Below, piece after piece: positions 1 to 7,970 of a stretch of DNA of 64,000 bases. The number at the start of each line of letters is the position of its first letter. Position 1 is the first letter of the stretch. The notes beneath the pieces were generated by a model. It was not told where the DNA came from. It worked only from the letters and a program-made list of their open reading frames with translations, and ran no database searches. Both the position numbers and the translations under genes were made by a program. Source of the DNA: Neptuniibacter caesariensis (lineage in GTDB: Bacteria; Pseudomonadota; Gammaproteobacteria; Pseudomonadales; Balneatricaceae); contig NZ_CH724125.1 in NCBI RefSeq assembly GCF_000153345.1, forward strand, positions 1,280,607-1,344,606, read 5' to 3'.

Positions 1-383
1 AGCTCATCGAAGACCAGCATCTCGTAACTGTTATCTTGCAGGTATTGCTCGGCCAAAGCCCAGGCTTTTTCAGCTGCGGCAATATCCTGCGATTTATCCT
101 GAGTTTCCCAGGTAAAGCCATGCCCCATGACATTCCAGTCGATCAGTTCATGATCACGGAACAGTTTAAATTCGCCCGTTTCGGTACGGCCTTTTACAAA
201 TTGAATCACCGCTGCTTTTTTTCCGTGCCCCACACAACGCGCCATTGTGCCAAAAGCTGAACTGCTCTTACCCTTACCGTTGCCTTTTAGCAGAATAAGT
301 ACACCACGCTCTTCAGTGGCCTGGGCGATTCGCTTATCGATCACCTCTTTCTTTTTCGCCATACGCTCCTGATGCGTTTTCAT
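1..383 (-). CDS. cobO: Cob(I)yrinic acid a,c-diamide adenosyltransferase (3' end outside window)
   Basis: Corrinoid adenosyltransferase of the CobO/BtuR family, which transfers the 5'-deoxyadenosyl group of ATP to the cobalt of the corrin ring in the cytoplasm. About 127 residues are visible; the gene runs off the left edge, so the C-terminus is missing here. The family's P-loop variant GNGKGKSS is present near residue 29, followed by the block CVGHGKKAAVIQFVKG of the nucleotide-binding fold. The ATG at 383 is preceded by AAGGA at good spacing and lies 8 nt after the stop of the chelatase gene. It is therefore the last visible member of the riboswitch-led cobalt operon. CobO directly follows cobalt insertion in the aerobic pathway, which fits the neighbouring chelatase subunit. 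Confidence 0.9.
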   Translation of the reverse strand, partial: MKTHQERMAKKKEVIDKRIAQATEERGVLILLKGNGKGKSSSAFGTMARCVGHGKKAAVIQFVKGRTETGEFKLFRDHELIDWNVMGHGFTWETQDKSQDIAAAEKAWALAEQYLQDNSYEMLVFDE

Positions 384-391
384 ATCGGTCC

Positions 392-2071
392 TTATACTCC
401 CGCTAAAGAGAGGTAAGTTGCATTTAGTTGATCAGCGAAACGGCGGCCCTTGCCTCGTTTCACCTGGCTTAGCTCAGTGTCGATCCAGATAGGCTCGCCC
501 TCCAGGGCTATCCCTTCCAGCGAACTACTGCTGCGACCGTCGCTTAATATATAGATGGCCACATCCAGTTCTGGCTGCTGTTTACGTAGCTGCTGCAGGT
601 ACTTACGCGCTTCAACAAACGCTTCACGCATGGGCGTACCCCCACCTGCACCTAGCTGATCTAACCAGCAGCGCAGCTCTTTTGGCGCACGCACTCTGGA
701 GAGCAGGTTTTTCACTTCAGTGTTACCAAACCCAAACAGAGCGATCTGCTCGCGATTGAGGTAAGCCTGCCCAGAGATCTGCAGTACGGCTGCTTTCGCA
801 TAAGCAAAGCTCTGCGCCTGCAAAGTGGATGCTGAAGTATCCAGCAAAACCAGGTGCAAGCGATCTGCGCTTTTACCCTGCTTTTTAAACTGTAATGCCT
901 TAGGCGGCCAGTCAGGCAAACTACTCAGCAATGTCTTAAACCAGTCGGGCCTCGTATTGAGTTCTGCAGAGAGTTTTGTCCCCTGCTTTTCATGATTCCG
1001 ATTGATCAGGTCCGGCAGCACTAACGCCGTTCTCTCAGCCGTTTTCTGTTGTTGAGGCGACATTGCACCCCACTCTCCATCGCCTTCATCAGAACGCTGG
1101 CGGTGACTATCGTCAGGACGCTTAAAGCCTTGTCGGTTTTGATCTTGAGGCGGTGTTGGCGGTTGCTGAGGCGGGCTCTGTTCGGGAGCCGCCTTACGGC
1201 GATGCGCTAAGACTAACTCTTCGACGGCATCTAAATTCTGTTTGCTGACATTCGATTGCTGATTCAGCGCCGCATGGGTTAAGGCTGCCCGATACCAGAC
1301 GATATCCGCACGCAAGCCATCTACCTGTGCCTGAGCACAACGCTCTGCAATCTCTAAACGAAGTTCGTCGGTACATTCGATTGTTGATAACTGTTCACGC
1401 GCTTCAATAATCAGTTCAACCAGCTCCGCTTGCTGATCTTCATACTCAGAAAGAAAAGCCTGTGGATCACGATCAAACTGTTCCCGGCGTTTGACGATCT
1501 CCACGCGCTCTAACGGCGCATACTGGTTACTCAGGTTTACTGAAAAGCCAAAGCGATCATGCAACTGCGGTCGGAGTTCACCTTCATCCGGGTTCATCGT
1601 ACCCACCAGCAAAAACTCTGAGCGGTGGCTATGGCTAATACCATCGCGTTCAACCCGGTTAACCCCAGATGTTGAGACATCCAATAGCAGATCCACCAGA
1701 TTATCCGGGAGCAGATTCACCTCATCCACATAGAGCACACCGCCATGCGCTTTGCTCAGCAAGCCTGGGCTGAACTGCATTTTCTTCTCATTCAGCACCT
1801 GCTCAAGATCCAGCGTTCCCAGCAGCATCTCTTCACTGGCACCAAGAGGCAGGGTGACAAATTCTGCTTGCTCCAACTGATCGCCACCTTCAGCCTGAAG
1901 ATGCTCAGGTAGCAGATCCGCCATACCACGTGCCAGTGTCGATTTAGCACTACCGCGCGGACCGCTGATCACCACCCCACCAATCGCCGGGTTGATCGCC
2001 GTCAGAATCAAGGCAAGCTTAAACTGCTCCTGCCCGCATACTGCTGTAAATGGAAAATGAGGTTTACTCAT
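392..2071 (-). CDS. Cobaltochelatase-type ChlI/ChlD fusion, AAA+ and VWA domains
   Basis: A 559-residue fusion of the AAA+ ATPase (I-type) and von Willebrand A (D-type) chelatase subunits. The N-terminal AAA+ module has Walker A GPRGSAKST at 37-45 and a Walker B region GGVLYVDEVNLL near 110. A Pro/Gln/Asp/Arg-rich linker (about residues 290-345) follows, then a VWA domain with the MIDAS motif DTSAS at 411 and GGTPM further on. In bacteria that use CobN, such an ATPase partner drives Co2+ insertion into hydrogenobyrinic acid a,c-diamide. CobN itself is not in this window. Placement between cobalt importer genes and cobO supports a cobalt role over magnesium chelation, since no chlorophyll genes are visible. 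Start ATG at 2071 has only a weak GAG upstream. Confidence 0.85.
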   Translation of the reverse strand: MSKPHFPFTAVCGQEQFKLALILTAINPAIGGVVISGPRGSAKSTLARGMADLLPEHLQAEGGDQLEQAEFVTLPLGASEEMLLGTLDLEQVLNEKKMQFSPGLLSKAHGGVLYVDEVNLLPDNLVDLLLDVSTSGVNRVERDGISHSHRSEFLLVGTMNPDEGELRPQLHDRFGFSVNLSNQYAPLERVEIVKRREQFDRDPQAFLSEYEDQQAELVELIIEAREQLSTIECTDELRLEIAERCAQAQVDGLRADIVWYRAALTHAALNQQSNVSKQNLDAVEELVLAHRRKAAPEQSPPQQPPTPPQDQNRQGFKRPDDSHRQRSDEGDGEWGAMSPQQQKTAERTALVLPDLINRNHEKQGTKLSAELNTRPDWFKTLLSSLPDWPPKALQFKKQGKSADRLHLVLLDTSASTLQAQSFAYAKAAVLQISGQAYLNREQIALFGFGNTEVKNLLSRVRAPKELRCWLDQLGAGGGTPMREAFVEARKYLQQLRKQQPELDVAIYILSDGRSSSSLEGIALEGEPIWIDTELSQVKRGKGRRFADQLNATYLSLAGV

Positions 2072-2118
2072 ATCAGTCTCAAGAATCTAGCAGCTAGTAA
2101 CTAGCTACTCGCATCTGG

Positions 2119-3498
2119 TTATTGTTTGGGCCAATGAGCGTGATGCTCATCTATAACAAATTTATGTTTATGCTTCTGCTTCGGATGGTAATGGGGATGA
2201 ACATGCGGTTCCGGCCCCTCCCATCCTTCATGTTCATGCTGATGGTGTTCATCGTGTACATGTGGATGCAGATGATCCATCTCCGGATGCTCATGCCAAA
2301 GATCATGTTGATCTTCCTTTTTCCACACTAGCATCGCCGCTCCTAATGCAGTCGCTGCCAGTACCGCCAATCCGAGAAAAGCGCCATCCATACCGAACCG
2401 GCTACCCAGCCAACCAGCTAACAGGTACCCCACCAGCCACATACCATGGGTCAGCGCAAAGTTTGCCGAGAAGTAATCATTTCTGTCACTCTCACGGCAT
2501 GAGTTACGCACGACTCGGCCGGTTGGAATCAGGATTAGGCTCGTACCAACACCAATAGCAAACCAGATTGGAAATAGCCCTAAGTAGCCCGGACCGGTCA
2601 GCCCCGCCAACAAAGCTAATACCAACAATCCGGCACCAAGAAACATAACCGGACGATCCTGAACGCTCTCTAATAGTTTAGGTAATACGAAGGCCGCAAG
2701 CATCGACCCCACGCCTGCTGAAAGCATTAATAGTGGAACCTGCTCTTCAGAAAGTCCCAGCACTGCACGTACATAAACAACGCTATTCACAATTATCATG
2801 GCACCCGCCGCTGATAACGCCAGATTAAGCAATAGCACAGCCTTTAATCGCGGAGTTTTCAGGTAGCTTTTTATGCCAAAACTTACCTTCTTCCACACCC
2901 CTCCACTACGATCACTGACGCTATTGGCAGGGACCACCGCTAACAGCAAAAACAGCGCGGCGATGACAAAGCCCAGCGCATTCAATTCAAAAAGCACGGC
3001 GTAGCCAGTAAACAGTAATAAAAACGCCGCTAACGCAGGGCTTAATAAACTCTCCATCTCCATCGCCAGACGCGATAAAGAGAGGGCTCGGGTATATTCT
3101 TTCTCATCAGGTAGCACATCAGGCAACAGCGCCTGATAAACCGGGGTGTAACCTGCCGCCATCGCATTGAGGAGAAACATCAACAGGAACAGCTGCCATG
3201 CGTCCTGACTAAATGGCATCAGTGCCACCAGCAAAGCGCGGCCAATATTAAGCCCCGCCAGCCACCGCTTGCGGGGTAACTGGCTGGCATATCCCCCAAC
3301 GACAGGTGCTACACACAGATAAGCCACCATTTTAATCGCCAGTGCGATCCCTAACACCCAGCCTGCATCACCGGGGTTAAGATCAAATGCCAGTAACGCC
3401 AGTGCAACCGTTGTCAGCCCCGTACCCACTAGCGACACCAACTGACCTAAAAACAGCCAGCGAAATGAGGGGTTGCTGAGCGGCTGCAGAATTTCCAT
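2119..3498 (-). CDS. MFS transporter with histidine-rich C-terminal tail (NreB-like)
   Basis: A 459-residue major facilitator with about 12 predicted hydrophobic segments over residues 1-395. A cytoplasmic-type tail of about 60 residues holds roughly 20 histidines interspersed with Asp and Glu. Such tails occur in NreB-type nickel/cobalt exporters and bind Ni2+/Co2+. The longest frame starts at a TTG at 3501, but the ATG at 3498 overlaps the cbiO stop as TGATG, a classic coupled start, so I use it. The gene sits inside a cobalt uptake operon, so it may be a safety-valve exporter, a second metal carrier, or a permease with a metal-buffering tail. The direction of transport cannot be read from the sequence. 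Confidence 0.75.
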   Translation of the reverse strand: MEILQPLSNPSFRWLFLGQLVSLVGTGLTTVALALLAFDLNPGDAGWVLGIALAIKMVAYLCVAPVVGGYASQLPRKRWLAGLNIGRALLVALMPFSQDAWQLFLLMFLLNAMAAGYTPVYQALLPDVLPDEKEYTRALSLSRLAMEMESLLSPALAAFLLLFTGYAVLFELNALGFVIAALFLLLAVVPANSVSDRSGGVWKKVSFGIKSYLKTPRLKAVLLLNLALSAAGAMIIVNSVVYVRAVLGLSEEQVPLLMLSAGVGSMLAAFVLPKLLESVQDRPVMFLGAGLLVLALLAGLTGPGYLGLFPIWFAIGVGTSLILIPTGRVVRNSCRESDRNDYFSANFALTHGMWLVGYLLAGWLGSRFGMDGAFLGLAVLAATALGAAMLVWKKEDQHDLWHEHPEMDHLHPHVHDEHHQHEHEGWEGPEPHVHPHYHPKQKHKHKFVIDEHHAHWPKQ

Positions 3499-4190
3499 CA
3501 AGCCGTTACCCGTTGCGGCTCTGTCAGGTTAACTGCGCGCAATTTGGCATCTTCCAGACGAACTTCACGTGTCGCTAGCTGCGCTATGAAGTCCGGATCA
3601 TGGGAGATAATAATCATCGCCTGGGGTAGACCTAACAACGTATCGATCAGCCGTTGCCTGGCATCACTGTCCAGCGCGTTGCTTGGTTCGTCCAGCAGCA
3701 GCACTTCAGGTTCCATGGCTAATACTGACGCCAGGGTTATCATACGTTTTTCACCACCAGATAGCTGATGAGTAATTCGCTCCTCAAACCCTTCCATACC
3801 TAAAGACGCCAGAGTCTCGCTGGCAATCTTGAGCGCCTCTTCGCGGCTTTTGCCCAGATTCAAAGGTCCAAACGCTACATCTTCCAACACGGTTGGGCAG
3901 AACAACTGATCATCCGGGTCCTGAAACAGAAAGCCCGCTCGAGCACGAACATCAATAAACTGTTTTTCTTCTGAGCGACTTTCACCAAAAGCCCAGATAT
4001 CGCCCGCTTTGGCCTTTTTCAAACCAACCAGAAGATGCAATAAGGTTGTTTTACCGGCACCATTTGGCCCGGTTAGCGCCACCCTCTCCCCTGCATGGAG
4101 GGCAAAATCCACGCTATCTAAGACCACGCCTCGACGCGGATAGCGATAACTTAAACCGGTTACTTTGATTATCGCGTTTTGCTCACTCAT
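3498..4190 (-). CDS. cbiO: Energy-coupling factor cobalt transporter ATP-binding protein
   Basis: Cytoplasmic ABC ATPase of the CbiMQO energy-coupling-factor importer for Co2+. The 230-residue protein has Walker A GPNGAGKTT, a Q-loop region FLFQDPDDQLF typical of ECF ATPases, the signature LSGGEKRM, and Walker B VLLLDEPS followed by the switch histidine in IISHD. The longest frame begins 27 nt earlier, but the ATG at 4190 overlaps the cbiQ stop as ATGA and gives the expected N-terminus MSEQNAII, so it is preferred. Both ends overlap neighbours, indicating tight translational coupling through cbiQ, cbiO and the MFS gene. Confidence 0.95.
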   Translation of the reverse strand: MSEQNAIIKVTGLSYRYPRRGVVLDSVDFALHAGERVALTGPNGAGKTTLLHLLVGLKKAKAGDIWAFGESRSEEKQFIDVRARAGFLFQDPDDQLFCPTVLEDVAFGPLNLGKSREEALKIASETLASLGMEGFEERITHQLSGGEKRMITLASVLAMEPEVLLLDEPSNALDSDARQRLIDTLLGLPQAMIIISHDPDFIAQLATREVRLEDAKLRAVNLTEPQRVTA

Positions 4191-4969
4191 ATAAAATTCA
4201 ATCCGGTTAAAATGCACAGAAAAGGAACAAAGATCGCTATAAAGCGATAGTCTTCACGGCCCATTCGCATATCATCAAACAGATAAAACTGTCCCTTATA
4301 ACCACGGCACTTCATGGCATCCATAATCCTTTCTGATCGCTCAAGGGAGTGCACGAGTAACATGCCGATCAGATAACCAATGGAGCGCCAGGTGTGCATA
4401 TCTGTTCGAAGCACAAAAGCTCGCGCCTGCATCGCACGACGCATGCGTTTGTACTCCTGTCCAATCACTTCAAGATAGCGCACTGTAAATAACATTAAGT
4501 GTACAAGTTTATCCGGTACCCTGAGGTGCGCCAGGGCATGACCCAGGGTTGTTGCACTGATCGTACCGACCAGTGCCAGCAACGACAGTACGACCGCATG
4601 AGCTTTAAGCAGGATCATCAGCGCATGCAGGAAACCGTCTTTACTCGCCGATAAACCAAACAGTGTAAACCAGGTTTCACCGGGGGTAGTAAAGGGTAAG
4701 AGAATGATCAGAAAGATCATAAACATATCCATGGCGATCACCCGGCGGAGGGTACGCTTCACATTCAACTGGGCCAGAATTGCCAAAAGAAAACCGGCAA
4801 TCACAGCGACGGTGAGTACGATAAAGTTATGGGATAGCACTGTCGCAAAAGCAAACAATGTAACTAGTACGACACGCAGCCGCGGATCAAGACGATCAAT
4901 CAGGGATTGGTCGTGCTTTACCTTTTGCCCTTTCCAGGAAGTGCCACTGTGCTCAAGAAACTGAGGCAT
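4187..4969 (-). CDS. cbiQ: Cobalt ECF transporter transmembrane component
   Basis: The T-component of the cobalt importer, which links the substrate-binding CbiM to the CbiO ATPase. The 260-residue protein has several hydrophobic segments: a double span near 30-75, further spans near 110-150, and a C-terminal one. The cytoplasmic coupling helices contain the two short Ala-Arg-Gly-like motifs expected for CbiQ: RRAMQARAF near residue 180 and MKCRGYKG near 220. Length matches the family. The start lies 17 nt inside the upstream cbiL-like gene and the stop overlaps cbiO, so translation is probably coupled. Regulation should come from the cobalamin riboswitch at the head of the operon. Confidence 0.93.
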   Translation of the reverse strand: MPQFLEHSGTSWKGQKVKHDQSLIDRLDPRLRVVLVTLFAFATVLSHNFIVLTVAVIAGFLLAILAQLNVKRTLRRVIAMDMFMIFLIILLPFTTPGETWFTLFGLSASKDGFLHALMILLKAHAVVLSLLALVGTISATTLGHALAHLRVPDKLVHLMLFTVRYLEVIGQEYKRMRRAMQARAFVLRTDMHTWRSIGYLIGMLLVHSLERSERIMDAMKCRGYKGQFYLFDDMRMGREDYRFIAIFVPFLCILTGLNFI

Positions 4970-5552
4970 TATCCTTTTCCCGCTGTTTCTCTTTCTGTCG
5001 CTCGCGCCACCAGATACCTACCCCACAAAGCCCGAAGATGTAACCAATGCCCCCAATGATATCCTGAAGTCCCGCTTTCTCTTTATAGGCAGCTAACTCC
5101 TGGCGCAGTGGTTTCACCTGTTTGGCAACCGCTTTTTCAATCATGGCCTGCAATGCGACTTGATCACCACTGAAGTTTGCGCTCACAGGCTTTACCTGTG
5201 CAGTACCAACAACGGCCCCACCGGGTAATGTCTCAGGAAGTTCATCGGCAGGAAGCGTCAGCTCCAGGACATGCCCTGAGCTCAGATTTGCAAAGAAGTG
5301 ATGTTCAATTCTCTGAGAGGCTTCGAAAGCAAACAAACCTTCAGCATCAGTGAACACCTTAGCTAATTCATTACCGGCTGCATCAGTCACTGTTACTTCC
5401 GTACCTTCTGCCGCCATATCTCCGTTGGAGAAACCCACTTCACCTTCAATCGTATTACCGATGGCATAGACACCACCAATCACATTGTGGGCTTGTGATA
5501 ATCCGGGTAATAACAAGCAAACAGCCAGGATAATTCGAGCGAAGTTACCCAT
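4953..5552 (-). CDS. CbiL/NikL-like accessory component of the cobalt ECF transporter
   Basis: A 199-residue exported protein: signal peptide ending ...GLSQA, periplasmic beta-rich domain of about 130 residues with a carboxypeptidase-regulatory-like (Ig-like) appearance, short amphipathic region near 145-165, C-terminal membrane span (GGIGYIFGLCGVGIWW), then a charged tail. This layout fits CbiL/NikL proteins that take the place of CbiN beside CbiM. The predicted mature protein begins with His-Asn, so a histidine would be exposed for metal contact. An upstream ATG at 5567 exists, but the ATG at 5552 has AGGAG at 7-nt spacing and starts directly before the signal peptide. It overlaps the cbiM stop by 8 nt. 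Confidence 0.75.
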   Translation of the reverse strand: MGNFARIILAVCLLLPGLSQAHNVIGGVYAIGNTIEGEVGFSNGDMAAEGTEVTVTDAAGNELAKVFTDAEGLFAFEASQRIEHHFFANLSSGHVLELTLPADELPETLPGGAVVGTAQVKPVSANFSGDQVALQAMIEKAVAKQVKPLRQELAAYKEKAGLQDIIGGIGYIFGLCGVGIWWRERQKEKQREKDNASVS

Positions 5553-6165
5553 AAGCCCGCTCCTCATCGATCCCTAAAAATTCAGGTTTCACTTTACGGA
5601 TCAATAGTACTGCCGCTGCAGTGACAAAGCCTTCGACGACCATAACAGGGATATGCGCCACAAAGGTTGCTTTGGCAGCTAACAGGAAGGCCTCTCCCGA
5701 AAGCATCAACGAGAAAGCCACCATAACGGTGGTGATCACAATCGATCCTGCACCACCAATCGCCCCCCAGGTTGCTGCCACTTTGGGCGATGGCGAACTG
5801 ATACCGTGTCGGCACAGGTAATAAACCATGACCGCAGGCAGAGCGATATTCACTGCATTGACCCCGAGCACCAGAAAACCACCAAAGCCAAAGAACACCG
5901 CCTGAAGAAACAACGCAACCAAGAGTGCTGGAAAAGCGGCCCAGCCTAGCGCCAGGCCGATTAACCCATTCAGGATCAGATGCACACTGGAGAAGCCAAT
6001 TGGCAAATGGATATAGGAGGCGATAAAGAAGGCAGCTGACAACACGCCAACCTGAGGCAGGTGATCGTAATCCATCTTCTTCAGACCTATAGCAACACCC
6101 GCTACAGTCAGCGCAGCCCCCGTCGCCAACACAGGCAAAGCGAGCGCACCATCAACAATATGCAT
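5545..6165 (-). CDS. cbiM: Cobalt ECF transporter substrate-specific component
   Basis: Membrane S-component that captures Co2+ outside and releases it to the cytoplasm. The 206-residue protein begins MHIVDGAL, matching the conserved N-terminal MHI.DG of CbiM/NikM, where the amino terminus and His2 ligate the metal. At least six hydrophobic segments follow, together with the conserved GFSSVHLILNGLIG region, whose His is also a usual ligand. It sits directly after the DUF4198 gene and overlaps the cbiL-like gene. Nickel-specific NikM is the alternative, but the B12 riboswitch and the chelatase/cobO genes make cobalt far more likely. Confidence 0.95.
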   Translation of the reverse strand: MHIVDGALALPVLATGAALTVAGVAIGLKKMDYDHLPQVGVLSAAFFIASYIHLPIGFSSVHLILNGLIGLALGWAAFPALLVALFLQAVFFGFGGFLVLGVNAVNIALPAVMVYYLCRHGISSPSPKVAATWGAIGGAGSIVITTVMVAFSLMLSGEAFLLAAKATFVAHIPVMVVEGFVTAAAVLLIRKVKPEFLGIDEERAYG

Positions 6166-6181
6166 CTTGATATCCCCTAAA

Positions 6182-6994
6182 TTATTTAACCGGGTGCGCC
6201 TGAACCCAGATCACAGCATCCTGAGAAAGCTCTTTACCTTTATGCTCTTTATCCGGACCTACACCCAGAGCAGCAAAACCCCATTGGCCTGCCGCAGGAA
6301 TACCGAACGTAAAGGTACCATTGGCATCAGCAAAGATAGTCATGGTGATAAATGCATCAGCGGGCACATTGATTTTGCCTTCTTTAGCAAAAGCGTTCTT
6401 TTGCATATCCGGCTCGTAGTTCACATATTCCACTTCGATCTCAGCAAAAGGTACCGGCTTACCTTCACTCTTAACAACGCCTGTAAAAGTACCGCCTGCA
6501 TAGATTGCATAAGGCTTAGTCAATGGAACAATCTCTGCTTTTAAACCCAGGTCTTCGTTCCAATCAGTCGGCAGACTACCGACATTCACAATAGATTTAG
6601 TGATCTGCTGAATATAGAGATCTTCAGACTTTTCGAAATAAGGGGCCATCTGATAAACAAAAACGTAATCACCTAATCCTCGAAGCTTAACGTCTGCTTC
6701 ATAGGACTCACCCGTGTTTTCGTTGCTGGTCCACTTAGCCGGTTTAACACTATCCAACAACTCAGTTCGCTTACCCTTTTTTACTACAAAAAACTGTTCT
6801 GGCTTCTCCACAGTCATCACATGACCGTTCTCAGCCGGATGGGTAAAAGGCATTTTAAGGGTGATTTGGCCGCCTCGATCACGTAACAGATCCGGCGTAT
6901 AAACCATCTGCAGGTGAGCCGAAGCCACAGAAGAATAGAGTGCAGCACCCGCTGCGACTGTATAAGCAGTTCTCTTTATAAAAGTCTTTAACAC
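6182..6994 (-). CDS. DUF4198-family periplasmic protein of the cobalt uptake operon (NikK/CbiK-like)
   Basis: A 270-residue secreted protein of the DUF4198 type, found with Ni/Co ECF transporters, where it is thought to help deliver or scavenge metal in the periplasm. It has an Arg/Lys start, a hydrophobic core, and a cleavage site after ASA. The mature N-terminus would be His-Leu-Gln-Met, so a free histidine would sit at the start as in related metal-handling proteins. The C-terminal half is a beta-sandwich-like domain with the repeat-like stretches YAGGTFTGVV and DANGTFTFGIP. The start is GTG at 6994 with GGAG seven bases upstream. It is the first gene after the cobalamin riboswitch. The biochemical role is inferred from context. 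Confidence 0.75.
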   Translation of the reverse strand: MLKTFIKRTAYTVAAGAALYSSVASAHLQMVYTPDLLRDRGGQITLKMPFTHPAENGHVMTVEKPEQFFVVKKGKRTELLDSVKPAKWTSNENTGESYEADVKLRGLGDYVFVYQMAPYFEKSEDLYIQQITKSIVNVGSLPTDWNEDLGLKAEIVPLTKPYAIYAGGTFTGVVKSEGKPVPFAEIEVEYVNYEPDMQKNAFAKEGKINVPADAFITMTIFADANGTFTFGIPAAGQWGFAALGVGPDKEHKGKELSQDAVIWVQAHPVK

Positions 6995-7096
6995 TGAATT
7001 TCTCCAACAAAAAATGTGTCGGAGTTGGGAGGAAAAGTATGTTCAGACAGCTGAACCAGTACTCGGTGAAGCCCTCCGCAACACCATGGTAATTGT

Positions 7097-7331
7097 CTTA
7101 TCAGACTGGTATCCGGACTCATTGGCGAAAGGTTCACTTTCAGGCGATTCACCTTCCCATGTCAGTGACACAGTGGTTAATGGAATCGCTTTAACCAATT
7201 TACCGTTGCGGGGGCAGTGTTGGGATTGCTTTAGATAGCTGCTCAATAGCGCACCAACTTCCCGGGCCCTTGCCACGAATTACACCTCAGCATCGCAGCA
7301 GGCCTGTACTCATGTACGGTCTGATAAGCGG
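7097..7331 (-). promoter_or_regulatory. Cobalamin (AdoCbl) riboswitch
   Basis: Read on the minus strand, this leader holds the conserved cobalamin aptamer blocks in order: AGGTG, GGGAAGTTGGTG, AATCC, GCCCCCGCAACGGTAA, the B12-box-like GTCACTG (7163-7169), GGGAAGG, and GAGTCCGGATACC. A closing stem forms between CTTATCAGAC near 7330-7320 and GTCTGATAAG at 7106-7097. It lies about 100 nt upstream of the first cobalt operon gene, so B12 should switch off cobalt import, chelation and adenosylation together. The 6995-7096 stretch is the expression platform, presumably sequestering the ribosome-binding site at 6995-7010; no strong intrinsic terminator was seen there. Confidence 0.92.
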
Positions 7332-7453
7332 ACAAAGATACCGGTAGCAAGGCCCGATTGCAATTGAGCGTTCTTCTATTAAAGATGAATGGCATACATA
7401 CGCCGCATTAGCTTTTATAATGCAGCCAACATCAATTTACAGCTGGGCTTCTC

Positions 7454-7861
7454 ATGCTTTACGTACTTCCCGAAACCACTGGCGATATCATTGTGCTTCA
7501 GGCCAACGGCACGCTCACCACACAAGACTACACCGAAACATTTTTGCCGCTCTTTGAACATGTGAAAAATACCCACCCTGAAGTACGCCTGCTAATCACT
7601 TTTGCCCCTGATTTTGAAGGCTTTGAAGCCGGCGCTATCTGGGAAGATGCTAAGTTCGGCCTGCATCATAATAAAGATTTCTATCGGGTCGCGATTGTCA
7701 GCAACGAGAAATGGATGGAGTGGATGACAAAAGTCGCCGACTTGCTGACTCAGGGAGAAATGCGCCACTACCGCATGACTCAACTCTTAGAAGCGCTTCG
7801 TTGGATTAATGATGAAGGTGAAGACGATGAAGAAAAAGAGCTATACCCGTTCAACAATTAG
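7454..7861 (+). CDS. SpoIIAA-like (STAS/SEC14-type) protein
   Basis: A 135-residue soluble protein that resembles the SpoIIAA-like family. A beta strand/turn opening (GDIIVLQANGTLTTQDY) is followed by a helix and the central strand VRLLITFAP. Then come the acidic/aromatic stretch GAIWEDAKFGLHHNKDFYRVAIVS and a C-terminal helix with an acidic tail. No catalytic residues are evident. These proteins occur widely in marine proteobacteria, and their role is unsettled. It is divergent from the cobalt operon and is followed by a strong terminator, so it is probably monocistronic. Confidence 0.6.
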   Translation: MLYVLPETTGDIIVLQANGTLTTQDYTETFLPLFEHVKNTHPEVRLLITFAPDFEGFEAGAIWEDAKFGLHHNKDFYRVAIVSNEKWMEWMTKVADLLTQGEMRHYRMTQLLEALRWINDEGEDDEEKELYPFNN

Positions 7862-7886
7862 GGCGTGGAGCTAATCGTTTTATAAC

Positions 7887-7918
7887 TAAAAAGCCGGGCA
7901 GATGCCCGGCTTTTTAGT
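7887..7918. terminator. Bidirectional intrinsic terminator
   Basis: A GCCGGGCA/TGCCCGGC hairpin flanked by A-runs on the left and T-runs on the right. It can end the SpoIIAA-like gene on the plus strand and the alanine symporter on the minus strand. Confidence 0.9.
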
Positions 7919-7970
7919 TTCGACTTTTTAACAAGGGGTCTCTTTTGAAGACCCCTGCGCTGCAAAAAGG

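Noticed and set aside
7043-7276. 77-residue minus-strand frame in the operon leader
   Set aside because: It overlaps the cobalamin riboswitch aptamer, whose conserved blocks account for the sequence.
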